Positions 24,701-39,700 are shown, counted from the stretch's first letter. The stretch: 64,000 bases of DNA from Helopsaltes ochotensis (GCA_013400155.1 VXBM01000573.1:162284-226283); one strand, 5' to 3'. The notes: generated by a model not told the origin, from the letters alone. A program made the numbers and translations.

Positions 24701-27700
24701 TGGAGCCAGGCTTGTTGTTACACTGAATTAAAGCTGGATTTCAGCAGGTAAGTAAATACATTGTGAGTTCCCATTGAAGAATGCAAAGACTTAAACACTA
24801 TGGATGTGTTCCTGGCTTTCCCATCATTGCAGGGAGGACAGCTAACTCACTCTAGGAATGACACATCTTGGCTTGGCACACTTTTGAGCAGGACACAAAT
24901 TCAAGTGTCTATTAATGTGGGTCACGTTGAAGAAAGGTATTATTAATGTGATCTACCAATGACCCTGAAATTAGCCATTTGATTGAATAGAAACTCAGTT
25001 AATAAACTGGATGACTCGATGACCATCCTCTTTCTGCAGTGATGTGCTCCTCCATCGTGGTGCCAGAGGGGAACAACCTCTCATTTGTCAGTGTGTGAGC
25101 ACTTGAGCAGTGGGTCCGAAACAATATCTGGGTCCTTTAGCAAGTAACAATCACAGAAGATGTTATTGCCAGAGCTGAGGCTGCCTGTTTGATCCAAGGC
25201 GGGAGTCCTGCTTGTGCAAAAAAGGACCTGTGAGATCAGTTCTGAACATAAGTGTGAGTTGTCTTCATGCTGAAACTGAAAGGCCCTACTGAAAAGCCCA
25301 AAGTCCCAGCAGCATAAATTGCCCTATTGTCAAAACACAGGTCAACAGCCATGCCAGACCAAGTATCAGTAACAAAATTTAACTTTTTTAAGGAGTCTCC
25401 TTCTCCATCACTCACCTGTGCTGTGTGAGGACATTCACTGCTGAAGGGTGGTTAGCACAGTAGGTCAGGTACAGGGAGCGGAACTGGGGCATCAGGTTCA
25501 TGAAACAACCTCCCACACGCTGCTGGTTCTCAGGGAGCCTGCAGACACCAACACATCAGCCATGTTCAGCCTCTGGACCTGCACCCTGCAGCCACAGCAC
25601 TCTCAGGGACCTGCCCAGGAACTACCCACTGCTCAGGGAAGTTCCCAGGTCATCTCCTAACTGCAGCACTGAGCAAAATACCCACACCTGCCACCTGGTG
25701 AGGAGGAAGAGGGGGACCCTCAGATGGGTCTGGGTTCCTGTGGGGCAGACAGTGAGCATCACAACCCATTATCAGCCTCAGACAACCTGTGACTCAACAT
25801 GATATGTATCACCAGCAGAGCTACAGCTGGGATAATAAGGATGCAGATGTGCTGGGACTAGGGCAGTGTAGGGGCAGGTCCCACTCTCTGGGCTGCCCAT
25901 GAATATGAAAAGATGGAGAAAGAAGGAGAAGCTACAGCCTGAATTTATTCCCAAAATTCAGTCTTTCTATTCCCATCTCTTCTCAGCCCTTAGCTAAGGC
26001 TAAATATGTCTGTCAGCTTCCCTGCAAGAAATTATCACTTCTAATAATTTGCTCTTTGCTCCCTGGCAATTCCCATCTTCATGCCTGCCAGATCTCCCTC
26101 TCTGCATGTCTGGGTTAGGCATCTGGGTCTGCATCTTTGGGTTAGGCACACTTGTGTCAGGTCCAGTGACAGTCATTCAGCAGATGCCAGCAATGTCAGA
26201 GCTCCTTCTGCCTTCCCTCCTGCCAAAGCACTGCCTGCCACCTTTCCTCAGCCCTGTTATTTTCTTCTATATTTAACAAGTCTAAGACAGCAGCCAGGAG
26301 GAACATTAATGAACATCTCTTTCTATTATTTTTAGCTACAGTTGAAAAGCTTAACAACCTCAGTGCTATGACACAAACTTACTTTGCAACTTCTTCCAAG
26401 GCTTGGTTCAGTGTTTGCTGAAAAGCAGAGATCTCTTCCATGTTTCCCAACAATGCCATGATGTCCCCGGCACTGAGCCTACAAGAGCCACACTGCCAGT
26501 CATCATCAGAGAAAAGTTGCTCTCAGGAGCACCCTGTTTTTATTGATCAGCAGCCCTTCCAAAAAGACACAAAAAATTCTCCCTCCCCAGATACAGCATC
26601 GGACAGAACACAAAATTCATGATCTGTGAGCTACAGACCACAGTCTCTTGGAGAAGACTTCTGCTGCCAAGGATTATCTTAATTGGATTTTAATCACTTA
26701 ATCCCACTAATCTTCTCAGGCTTTTAGCTCTCTAATAGACACAGACAGATGGGATTTCAGCCAGAGATGGGCAGGGAGGTGTGTGCACAGGCACAAAATT
26801 TTGTCTTCAGGGATTCATGCCACGGTTTTTCCCGTGGGAGGAGGGTCCTACAGACAGGGGTTTCTTTGTTCCTTGAGTGAGGCTGGATGTTTCTAAAGCT
26901 GATGTGACTGTTTCTGTCATCCAAAGAGTCACTCTCATATCACCCTCATTTAGGCCTACAAGGTTGACAGCATGAAAAAATTTTCCCACATGAGGATTTT
27001 GGGAAGGGAGAAGTGACTGAAATGCAGAGGCCTTAGGATACCACTCTCCTGTCTCTCCTGACTGGACAATGTCCGAACATGTGCCTTCTGTTCATGACAC
27101 CCCAAGGCTCCCACAGTGTTCTCTCCACCTCAGATGCCCTTATATCTTACTTATCATATGACTGGAGGGGTCTTAAGTAAGTTCCCAGAAGTGACTGTAG
27201 TTCCTTTGCATAATCTCGTTCTGTTTCCAGAATATTTTGCAACACCTAGAGTGAGAGACAGAGCACTGAGAAAAGATCTTCATACTAGCAAACTAGTCAA
27301 AAGAACACATCAGCTTCAAAGTCTGGAAAAGCATGGAAGGGTATTTAAAGTCCAGAAATTACATTTCTTATTGCAGAACCCAGAACACTCAGGAAAGTCC
27401 TGGTGGTGAAATATTGAGATTTTACTTTGCAAATGTAGGGAGGCCTGAAAAACAGGTGTTAAAGGCTGCACCAAGGATGGCTTCTGTGGCAGATCAAGCC
27501 AGGGCACACCTCATTTGCCACTTCAGAGGTGTAATGATCTGGGTTTGGTTCTGCTGACCCATCTCAGCAGCCGGTTTGTCTCTGGCCACAGAGCAGGCAA
27601 ACCTAGTTTCTGCACAATCCCAGTCAGCACTCCAGTTTCTTAGTATATATAAGCTCTGGAAACAGTGGAGGTAGTTTCCAGCTCTCTGGACTTACTTCTT

Positions 27701-30700
27701 CTGCTTTGCTTCACTTGAAATATATTTAGGCATACTGATGAGCAGGATTAAGCTCCATCACTGAGAGCCAGGGATGTTCACACGAGGTATCCTCACTCTC
27801 TTACACCACAGCCTGGATACAGGGGGAAGGTAGCTGCCCCTGCTTTGCCAGACCTCCTCACTTTAGCAGCAATATGTAAAGGAGGGGATGTTTCCCCACC
27901 CCTCCTGCAGCATCAGTTCATGGCCTGGCAGGCTGTGAACCTGCTCCAAAGCCAAGGCCAATTACAAAGCCAGGCTGTGAGCTGTGGCAGCTGCCTGTTC
28001 TCTGAGGGCTGCAGCTGCTGGCAGAGTCACAGCACAGGTACCTTGGGGTGTAACATCCCTAGTCAAACCCAAGAAAAGGACCAGAGCCCCAAACTGGCTT
28101 GCTTACACTGTGACATTACCTCCCCACCTTTATCAACAGGAAAGGCTGTGCCTTATCCCCCTGCACTGATCTGAAAACTGCCACCTCTCCTTAATTATCT
28201 CAGTTGTCTACTTCAAGCCTCTATTTTTGACATCTTGCAGCCACTTCCATTGGTGGTTTACTGTCTCAATGGCCTTGAATCAAGAGAATGGAAACAGCTG
28301 CATTTAAACAGAGTCACATCCCCAATTATTACAAATTGCTTTAATGATTTTTAAGGGAAGGAGCCAGAAGATTAATAACACAGTACTTATTAAAATGTAT
28401 GATAAAATGTATGATCAGCACTTTAAAACTTACCACAGGGTAATAATTCTTTGTCAGCTGAGTGTTTTCTAGCCCTTTTAATGCTTTGGGAGAGAGTGGT
28501 TTATCTGTACAAAAAAAAAAAAATCCATGAATAAATTACAGTGCACAGCTCTCATTATTCCATCAGGAAAAGACACCACCACATTATGCCCAGCAAATGT
28601 AACTTCACCCCTGTTACCACAAAACTTCAACTGCAGGGTTTGTTTCCCCATTTCACAAAAAACTAGGATAAAACCAGCGGCATGCATGACACTGACAGTG
28701 GCCAAGTGAGTCACACCAGAAGCTTCGTGCAGCCTCTGCCAACCAACGTCCAGGTTTGCCCCAAAATCCCTGGCAGCAGCCCAGTTCCTGGCAATGGTTG
28801 GAACTACAGTGTTGCTTCATCTGGCCCACTGAATCTGGTTTTAAAACTGGGTGTCTGTCAGAAATAACAGATACTGGTTTTTTTTCCAGGTGATTCACAA
28901 GGCACTTGAAGCCAACCCAAATCAATACGCTGACCTCCCATTCCCATAGTCACTTGTTATGCAAAAACCTTCTCTAAATTAAGGTAGAGTGAAATGAAAA
29001 GCTCACAAAACCCTGGAAATCAATTCTCATTTTGCATTTGATAAATCCCTGTGGATGCCTCCAGCACTGTACATATGCACACACACACACACACACTCAT
29101 GGACAAATCCCTGCTCCAACTTTCCTTCCCTAGAGAAGCCCATTCCCCTCCAGCAGCATGGCTTTCCCAGCAACACTATCCCCCTTCTGGACTGGGACAG
29201 GCAGGCAGTGCAAGGTGCCCCAGTCCTGGCCACACTGCACATGCTGAAACAGCTCCGTGGCACGTGGAGCAGCCAGGCTCTCCTGTCTCCCTGCAATCAC
29301 TCACACAAGGCAATTGCTTTCACACTGATAGCAGAGGAGAAACTTGAAACTGATAAATTTAGACTCCTTACGTACTGTCTAATTATTGCCCTTGTAGTGC
29401 TTCCTGTCACTTCCAGCTAAAGGCTGACAAGAGCTCAGCTCCACAGTTACGTCACAGAATCACAGAACATTTCTGCCCAAAGGGCACACCTAGGACACAG
29501 CAGAGGTATGGACACTGCTGAAAAACACATACCTCCATTCAGAGTGACAAGTCTCACACTGTGGAGGTGGGAAAAGCAGATCCCTGCCAGCTGCAGCCCC
29601 AGCAGCGCTCCTGAGGCAGGGAAGGTTCACTGATGGTCCCTCAGTCCCCACTTGCAATAAGGACACATTCCCAGAGCACACAGGCACCAGGGCAATGAAC
29701 CCTCCTGCCACTTAAAATAGTGCCAAGAAAGCATGTGGGGGGAAAAGCTCTGCAGACAGGAAAATCTGATGGGCTCTTACATAAGGATCTATGGGAGACT
29801 GCCCCTTCACTTCATTGAGATACTGTCACGTCATGCAGCTCCCATCTAATTTTCCCTATAGGACTCAAGTTTGCTCTCCTTTGTTTAAAAACATCTCTCT
29901 TCTCCCTTCACTGAGTTAATTAGTGATTCCTGAGTTGTGCCAGACAAGCCTTCAATCCCTGCTGCAACTTCCTGCTCCAGCTGAGACATCATTTCCCAGA
30001 GGGAAACAGTGGGAGATGAGATATCCTAACAATGATTTTTTTCATTTAGAATTAAATAAAAACTGACCTAATTCTGAGCATTAAATCATGACTTTTTTCT
30101 TCCCTCCTTTGCTTTATTTTTGTATGGGTAGAAGCAAGCATACTTAACAGGCTGCACATTTTGCAGCTACTTTGCAGACCCGTGCTGGCATCTCAGTGTT
30201 TGAGGCCAGGGCAGATCCTAAGCCACAGAACCAGCACCAAGCACACAACTGGTCTCTGTCTATGGTAAGTCCTCACGGCACATTAAAGAGTCATTTTGAA
30301 TTTTTCCAAAAAACAGCTTAATCTCACACAAAGGCCTGGGCAGGGGTAAGCTGCTTGATTGGATGTGTAATGTCATAGGGCAGTGGGCCAGGAGCTTCAC
30401 ATCATCACCACCTTGAGTCTTGGTACAACCACATCACAGAAAATGTTAAGGACATGCAAGACAAAGCTCAATAAAAGCAGATATCATCAGACAGATCATC
30501 CCCTCCCTCTTCCTTTCTCAATATTGCAGCAGAAGCATCTGGGGAAAAAATGCACTCTGTGAAATCAACCATCACTGTGGACCAAAACAGGGACCATGCA
30601 TGCCCTGTGGCCATGCAGCTTTTTCACACCGTGATAGTGAGCATCCATTCCATTGATGCCTAAAAAGCCAGGATCAAACACAAATACAAACACAAATACA

Positions 30701-33700
30701 TCGCCTGACCAAGGCCTAACAAAAAGCTACTTCTGTGCTCAGACATGGAATGACCTGATGGCTCCCCAGGACAAAGGGGACCCACGTCCATCTCTGTCCT
30801 CATCCTCTGACAATGTCCCTGCTTCCATGATGCTGGGGCTTGGGGGGGCGGGGCAAGAGAAAGGCACAACGTGCTGGGAAGAGGATGAAGCAGCCCTCAA
30901 GCAAATCATCCAAAACACTGTGTGTTACCCTTCCGTTCATCCTTCCATTAGCCCAGCTGCCTGAAGTGCACAAATGGTCCTTAATAAATAGCAGCAATTT
31001 CCCAAAGGCACAAGGGTCCTCGCTGCATTGTGCCACTGTCATTCAATCAGCCCTTGAAAGCAATTTGCTTACCGGTGGATTTGATTTCTCTGACGTAGTT
31101 GCTTGGGAACCAGCCTGTTTTTCCATTCAAGGTGCCTTCCCACCAGCCCCCTTCTTCAACTCGGGTGACATAAATAATGTCTCCTTTGTTAACAGAGAGT
31201 TCATCCTCATTGGTCTGCTTAAAATTGAACCTGGCCTTTACCACCAGCTGATGACTGCCATTCTCGGTCATCTCCTAAGGAAAGAAATGTGAAAAACATC
31301 AGTAAATAATCAAAAAAAGCAGAAACCATTAGGACAAGCCATTGTTCTTCTCTGTTGTGACAGCTGTTTTTTCAGTATTGCTCTGTATAACAACCAATAA
31401 TATCTTGCTGTTGTATAAACTGTCCCTTCAGAGGACCACAAGCATTAATTTAGTTTCCCAATGCAATGGGAATGGCAGATAAGTATCATTCTTCCCCTGT
31501 CACACAGAGAAGCACTGCAGTTTGGAGAAGCTACGGGACTCTCTCCAGCTAAGACAGCAAACCCATGATGGAGATCAGAAGAGAACAATCTCTGATGTTG
31601 ACCCAGAGGTACCAACCACACTCCTCTACCCCCAAGGTCATCACACCCACGATTACAGGCTAAACAAAGGGTACCACAGGCTGGGACTGCCTCCGTAACA
31701 CCCCTGCTGACTGGGGAGCTGTGCCGTTGGAGTCACTCTGGGGGTCTCCAGCCACCGAGTTAAGAGAGGACAGATGTGAACATGGCCTTTTTGACAGCTG
31801 ATCTGGGGAAACAAAACAAAGTCTGAGTTTTGCCCAGCTGTTCACCATCCCTCCACATCACAGCAAAGCAAGGAGAAAAGCCTGTAAAGAAAACAGGAAC
31901 AGGGCACAACAGTTCAAAGATCTATCCGAGCAAGACAGCAAGTGCATGGCAGCTGCACTGTGGGTACTCCCAGTCAGCAGTGAAAGTGGTTTTCTGGGCT
32001 GGGATAACCCTTCCATCATGAAAGAAGTTGAATTGTATCCCAAGGCACTCCTAGGTTGTGCCAGCTTTGCAGCCACATATTCAACCGCAGTATTTCTTTG
32101 AAATCCCCCTTAAAACTCTAGAAAAGTAGAATTGTACTCAGTACTGGATTTTCCACAGGGAAGGTTTCTGGGATCCAAGTAAGTTCTGTTGAAGGTGTGT
32201 CAAAGTTCAGATCTCCAGTGAGTGCTCTTAGGTCACCTCTGCAGCTGCAGTGTGGGCTGTCCCGCTGAGTGGGGAGGAATGCTGAACAGCTGGTTAACAC
32301 AATCGCTCCTCTATTTAGAGGAGTCCTTTTGGGTTCATTATCCAGTTGAAAGAGGCTAGGCACTATTTTGATTGCTGTCCATGGACCACTGCCATCAGCC
32401 ATGTGAGAGAGGGTTCCAAGCCACGCCGAGGAAGGACAGGAGTGTCATCCCCAAAGATGAACTGCCTGTGGAAAGGCTCAGATCATCCCAACAGCTCCTG
32501 GAACTGCCTTCTTCACACACTCAGAGCTCCTTGCTTTGCAAACCAGTTTCTGTCCCCACCTGATCCTGGAGGCAATGCTGCTGCTCTGACACATCTGTTT
32601 TCATAATTAGTGATTTGTTTCTATATTAATACTGGAAAAATGCCAGAGGGTAAAAAGTTTCCTGGTCCTAACTGTGCAGACACTGAGTCAGTAGCCTTGT
32701 TGCTAAGAGGAGATCCAACTCCTGCAGGATCTGGCAGTGCTCAGCCCCAGAATGCTGCCGGATGCTGCAGAGGAGTTAAAATGTGGGATTCAAGCCACCC
32801 AGTAATTCCCAGTACTTCACTGCTACTGTACCCCACACCACACTGTGGGACACCACTCAGATCACCTTTCTGTGTCCCTTGGTGGTCAAAAGACACAACA
32901 GCAGATATTATAATTTCAGGAAACTCTGAGGGATTTTTAAGATTTTTAAGAAGGTCTTGTACCTTCTCTTCAGATTTTAGAACATTTCTGCATTCCACAG
33001 CTGCAGCTTTCCACCTGCAGTGGGGATCTCACATGTCCATGGACCTCAAAAGCAGAACAGAGCAGTCTGCAGGAATACCTGTGCTGGGTGTGCAAGTTCC
33101 TGGACCACATTTCGAGTTCTGCCTTGAAAACACTGCAAGATGGGAGGGTGACACAGCCATGAAATGTGCACAGAAATCAGAAAAGACAACTCCAAGGCTG
33201 CTTCTCCTCCATTCTCCTCCAGTCTGAATGTCAGAATGGAAAATTCATTCCTAAGGGGAAGTTTGGTAAGAGTTACAGGAACTCAGCTGGGCTTTTATTC
33301 TCCTCAGAGGATTTTTGTTTCAATAGGAAAACACCTCCTTCATAGATTGGACCTGGAGCAACACGAATTTTGAGCTCTTGGGGAGGGGAATTGCTTTGTC
33401 TCTTCTACTCCTTGCACAGTGGGGACCAGGTCCATGACTATGACTTCCAGGTGCTGCTGCCTTACAAAGCCCAGCCATGCCATACTCACACACCAGTCTA
33501 GCCAGTCCATGCTCCAGCAATGGACAGCATCCATGGTAAACCTTATGTGCTGTCAGTGAGTCAGTTTTCTCTCTTGCCCTGCTCCTTATACAACTGCCTG
33601 ACAACTGTATGGTGAATTCCCAGCTTCCCGGGCTGTAGCAACAGCAAAACCCCTTCCCATGTAAAACCCACTTTGTCAACAGGGTGGGTTTTTCTTCCTG

Positions 33701-36700
33701 AAGTGTCCTGATATTTGAGCAAGAGTGGTTTTGGCTGCTCTTGGTGACTCACAGGCCAGGGGCATGGCTAGCTGCCAATGTGAGATATTCTTCCCCTGAT
33801 TCCTTCTGAAAGGGAGGGCATAAATCCTGAGGGCAGACTTTGCTTATTCAAGTCATCGGCCACAGCCACAGGGAAATGACTCCATTACTGTAGATTTTAA
33901 GACTCTCCCTGCCCCTCCCAATCTTCCAAAGCTTTTATAAATATCTGCAGCAACCTAGAAACAAATGCAAAACTGCCTTTGACAGTTTGGCAGTGAAGTG
34001 TATCATTTATATTGCATCATGACAGTGTCCTATTTTATCCCTGGTCCAGCATGGAACACTGCTGCCATATGTTGCTTAAACTATGGTTAAAATAGCTGGG
34101 TTTTCTGCTTGCATTCCTACACTATTTTTGGCAGATAAGCCTTGTCTGATCCAGCACAGCTGGTTTTCCTCCCCTGCCCTCTCTCGCAGACAAAAACATC
34201 AAGCTCTGTACTGCTATATTTTGATGGACAGCTGCTGAACTACAAGTTTATCCACTACAAATGGTGTCTCCAGTTATTTGCATAAAAAGATCCATGAACA
34301 CACAAGGATTTGGACTCCAAATGGATGCTCAGAAATACATTCCCACAGCATTTCCTTAGCTGACACCTACTCCCCTCTGCTTCCAACCAGGGTGCTGGGA
34401 TGCAGCAATGCTGTGGGTGTTGGGATGCAGGCATGTCAGGGCCTTGGTGCCAGCAACAACTGCAGTAGTTGGTACCAGGCTTTTCCTGATGCTTCATTCA
34501 GCCCATGGCCTCTGGCAAAACCAGCAAACCGGACCATCTGCAGTGGCAGTTTGTAGGACACAGGCTCGTGCTCCTCAGGAATTTGGCCAAGCCACCAAAA
34601 AGTAAATGTTTGAGACATGTATTTATTTTACCCTCTACTTTTCCCAAGGGTACTCTCTGCCTGAGCAGCTAATTATACCACAGGCATTGTGCTTTTTAAC
34701 ATTTAAACACAGAAAGCATATGTTCAAACAGATGTTTGCCATGAAACCAAGAGGATCCCAGCTTCTCTGTAGCCCCGTCAGTAACATATGACTATAGGAA
34801 CTATTCCCCAGCAAAGTCCTATCCTGGGCTGAGCTGGCACATGGGTGGCTGGAAGAATGGAGTTGGGGCTGCAAATAAGGGGATGGACGTGCAGATCATT
34901 GCAGCCTTGCCATCCTGTCAGCACACACCCCATCACACCCCTCCAGTCCGGCAACAGGCAAGGACAGAGGCAGCAGAGTTCCTCTCTCCTTTTGCTTTCA
35001 GAATAGTGAAGCAAATATCAATCGTAACAGCAGCATTTGCAGAGGCTGCTCCTGGTCGAGTTAACCTAATTTTATATCCCCCACCACACTGAACTGCAAG
35101 AGCTGCCACACAGGGTCAGCGGGTGCTGTTGGTAATTGAGTGGTGAGAGGTGGGGACGAGGTGCTGAGGCTGGCTGAGGCCAAATTCCAACTCCCAAACT
35201 TCTATGGAGTGAGCTCTGAGCAGAATTGAGTCCTAGCTGCAGAACAGCAACCTCAGAACCTGAATTTCTTCAGAGCAGCATTTTATACACAGACACACAG
35301 ACACATATGTGTGTACAAATCATCAGGGGGGTTTACAAATATATACTATTATTATACATTATATATTATTTTTAGACATATTATTATATATGTTGATGTA
35401 CAATATATGCATGATAATTTATACAGCAGTTTATATAATGTATAGGCAAAATGCAGCAAACCAAAAGGAAAGCCTTCCCATGAGAGGAAAGTAATGAGTT
35501 TTCATTTTGAAATATCCTCCTTTAAACCATCTCAAATGTAACTTGCACCAGGGACATGAAACTTCTCCTACTGCTGGATGTATAGGTGTCTGAAGGGATG
35601 TGCAGTGGGTGTGCAGGAGTCTATCCTAACAGACCTGTATGACAAGAGGCTGTGAATTCTTCCCAGCACCAGCAGACCTGCTCCTCATCACCTCAGAAAA
35701 GGAATCCTGGTCCCTCCCCTGGTTCCCCCCTTCCCAGAGCACCACTGTGTCATTGTCCCCCCTGTTGAAGTACTCCTTTCACAGACTATGCTACTGAATA
35801 TCATTTTAAAGCGATCTGTAGGGAATAGCTACATATCTGGGATGGAATCAGGATGAGCTGATTTGTTTTGCTTCAGCAGCCTACTCCTGCTCCCAGCGAT
35901 ACAGGACAACCTATCAGCTTGATTCCCAGATCCAGGAGCCTAATCCAAGGAACCAGGAAGAGGAGAGAGAGAAAAGCATCAATACAATTGACTGAGCAAC
36001 TACCAAAAACATTTGTTTTGACATTCAGGAAAGGTATTAAGCAGATGGAGTTGTTTTTCCCTTCAGCTTTAAAACACACTCTAAAATCTGATATCTGCAT
36101 TTTGGGAGGTGCAGGTTAATTTACATTGAGGCTCTCTTATGCTGACCTACTTTGAGGTCCCTTAATACTTAATGCTCAAAACTGAGCAGTGGTTCCTCAG
36201 CATCAAGTGATAATTGAGCTCTGCAGAGTTCACACAGCAACTCTGAAATACCACATTTTAGCCCAGAGCTGGTAGAAGCCTGAAATATCAATCTCACCAT
36301 CCACCATCAGCCATCAGTGCTGGCAGTACAATTTGAGAAACCCCCAGAAATCACCATAAAGAAGGAATTAACAAAAAATTAAAACCCAGCCCTGCATACA
36401 CGCGACAAATATTTTGAAAGGACAGCAGAAGAACCCCTTTTTTCTTACCTTCAGTAGCTTTATTTACAGCTGTTAATGTGCTCAGGACCTTGGAGAACTG
36501 ATCTCCAGTGTACAAATCATGGGGATCAAACACCTGTGAAAGATGAATTCAGTCAGTTGAGCCCAAAACATCTCACAGTGGCTGCTGGAGCCGCCCATGG
36601 TGCTGTAGGGTGACAGTGAGCATTGGGCAGCCCCTGTGTCTCTGCAGGGAAAGGGTGTTCATTCAGGGCTGACAAGTCCCATTTCCTTTACAGCCAGACA

Positions 36701-39700
36701 ATTCCTGGGGCATTACTGGCAGGCAGTGTGGGAAGGCCAGGGGAACCCAGAAGCACTTGGAGTGTAATGCTGGGAACAGGGAAGGAATCAGTGCTGTCTG
36801 CAGAGCAGAGACAACTCTGACAATCACTGAGAAGGTTATTGCTGGCCTTGAGGGAAGGAAAGATTTTGTTGCTATTTCTGTTATCGAAAGCTGAAGAGAT
36901 TGAGGCTACAATCTACAGATTGTACCTACAGATCTATGTATAAACACACACATATTTTCCACAGCAGAATTAACACACAAGGAATTTTCTGCTATTGCAA
37001 TATATAGTATATTTACACTTTCTTAGAGGAAGACAAACCCAGTTATCTTATATACAAAAAATTTCACACTAAGGAACTTAGTGTTGTTAATCCTCAAGGG
37101 TGAAACAGAAATACATGGTTAACAAGGGCTTATTTTCTATGATTGATAACTTGAACCTTGTACAGTTCGAAAAATGCTCTCAATTTCATACAGACTGTAC
37201 AAATCCTACCATTAATGAAGCAAATATAAGATATACAAAAAGTCCCTCTTGTCGGTACCACCATGTCACCATCTGCTAATCCTTAAATACAATGTTTTCT
37301 TGCAGACGAAGACCAAAGATACACAAATCCAATGAACAGGAAAGATGATTTTTAAGCTCTCATGGCAGACACCATCTAGTTACAAACACTTCCAACACAC
37401 TAAAGAGTGTATCCTGCTAAATAGGGACACAAGTCTTAATTGCCTTTAGGCTAGTTCTGCCCTTTAAAACAGCCCTTTCTTGCTTTCCACACAGAGCTCC
37501 GAGTATGCTTGGCATATTTCAAATAGGAAGGGGGCTGGCCTCTCTCACAGCTCTGGATGCTTGCGGCATCTCCTCCTCTTAACAGACACACCGAAGTCCA
37601 ACACGGGCAGTACAAAGGCTGCTCTTTGTTTAGAATATGTTATTCAGATTGACTCAGCTACTCAATACTGAGAGACATGCTTTACCCTAAAGAAATTTAA
37701 TCCATGCCTAGCGTGGGGACAGTTTGCTGTCATTACAGATATTAAAACCGGTAGCTCCACAGCTCCGATGACATCAACTGCTCTGCACATTCCAGGGGCA
37801 TACCCACCTTGGGCTGTTTCTGAGCTGATCTATCACCTGCATTCACTCGGGTTTGCTCCTTAGGACCATGCAAATCCCATCCCCTCTGCCAGCTGGTGCA
37901 TGGAATTAGTTTTCCTAACAAAAAAGTTAGGGGCAGTGCTCTCCCGGCACAAACTTCAGCCCTAAGCAGCAAGGCTCCCATCTCCGTGGAAAAGGAGACA
38001 GTAACAGAGCCCGGCGAGCGCTGACCCCGCTGGCAGCTGCTGGAGCACGGAGTGTTACAGTTGCACAAGAGGAAAGTAAACAGCCAGGCTGGGTTGTTTG
38101 CATGCATCTCTCTGGTGTGTCATTTTCTCAGTCATAGGCTTCTTCTTCCACTTCCAGAAAAATAAAGTTCTGCCTTGAATCAATGCCTTTTTTTCCTAAG
38201 GAGCAAAGTACTAAAATACATCCCAAATCCTTCAATGCAGAGAACAATGATGTAAGCTCAGAGTCATCAGGCTGACAAAGTCCAGATGAAAATAGTGGGA
38301 AGAAAGATATGCAAAAAATTCTAGCACAAAAGCAAGTAATAACATTTATATCTTCTTCATGGTGAAATAGTCTGGAATAGCTACTGTGGAACAGCAGCTA
38401 TGTGGAAAACTCTTCTGGGTCAACTACTGTAATGCAAATATACTCTGCAGCTTGTTCCAGAATAAATTCCTCATACAGAAAAGTCCCCATTTATGAGCTA
38501 AAAATTACTTTTTCCAGCACAATCCATCGATAATTCCACGCATAACTAAAAGACAAGCTGCAGCTAGAAGACAAATAGAAGTAAAAAAGGCTTTTTCACT
38601 TCTAACACATGGAAAATCATGAATGTAACTAAAACAACATTTAAATCTACACCTGTCATCAGAGGATCTCAATTAAAGCGCTATTCTGACTTGCCGAATC
38701 ACAGACTGCGGCTTCCCTCGGTAAGACGCTCTGGCTGTTCCGTCAAGCATCGCTCCGGGCATGGGGAGCCCTGCATGCCGCACCGCCAGCCTCCGCCACA
38801 GACAGCGAGGGATGGGCAGGAGCTTCGCGACCAGAAGAGCACCCGGCTCTTCGGGAAGGACGAGAGCAGGAGACCCAAACCCGGGTGCGGCCAACAAGTT
38901 TGGGCTAGCACCCAAAATCTCAGTCTCGCAAAGGGAAGTGCAGAGAAGTTAGGGAAAGCCGGGTTGTGTTTCGAGTCTGAGCTATCCACAGCTGGACAAA
39001 ACCCGGCAAACCCCCAGGTGGGTGCCAAGCCCGAAGACCGACGCGGCCGCGACCCCTACAAACCCGAGGACGGGGGTTGGAGCTGCCCCAGCGACGCGGA
39101 GCTTCGGGCGCTCGCTGACCCGGCTGCTCCCACTGGACCTGCCTCTGCCTCCCGTGGGAGCAACGGCGCGGCCGGAGTTCCGCCAGCATCGGCGACACAG
39201 AGCCGGGCGGGAGCGCCGCTGCCCGCGGGGCACAGCCACCGCGCCGGCTCCCTGGGCTCCGCTCGGGTGCCGCGGTGCCGTCACCCCTTCAGCGGGGACA
39301 GCCGTGGGGGCTGCCCGCAGACAGCCCTGCNNNNNNNNNNNNNNNNNNNNNNNNNNNNNNNNNNNNNNNNNNNNNNNNNNNNNNNNNNNNNNNNNNNNNN
39401 NNNNNNNNNNNNNNNNNNNNNNNNNNNNNNNNNNNNNNNNNNNNNNNNNNNNNNNNNNNNNNNNNNNNNNNNNNNNNNNNNNNNTCCGCCCCGCCGCTCG
39501 TTGCGGGACGCGGCGCGGCCGTGCGGCCGCAGCTCCCTCCGCCGGCCGCGGGCGGCAGGCACCAGGACACACTGGGAGAGAGGGAAGCGGACGGTAAGGA
39601 AGCAAAGAGATGGGAATGGGAAGAAGAGAAAGGCCTGGCTTTGGGAAGCAATGGAAAAGGCAAAGGTGACAGGAAAAAAATAAATTAGGGAGGGAAAGGG

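Larger units (their letters stand above)
9018..31072 (-). other. ARHGEF6: ARHGEF6 introns 5-20
   Basis: Sixteen introns of 0.27-3.5 kb. Recognised contents: plus-strand CR1 at 9505-9773, minus-strand CR1 at 12613-12765, a CA-rich microsatellite near 13297-13320, minus-strand CR1 at 17085-17225, the T80 run at 18628-18707 and an (AC)n at about 29078-29097. The longest, 12866-16412, holds no recognisable element. No RNA gene was seen in them. Confidence 0.75.

Noticed and set aside
29450..29490. Possible CR1 tail (cacagaatcacagaa)
   Set aside because: Too short; the following sequence does not continue as CR1.
32610..33227. 205-codon open frame on the plus strand in ARHGEF6 intron 3
   Set aside because: No similarity to a protein family that I recognise and no splice or promoter context; likely chance.
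38619..39683. 354-codon open frame on the plus strand and others across the N gap
   Set aside because: It spans Ns and a CpG island; the residues are compositional (R, G, P, A rich), with no family motif, and antisense frames are open too.
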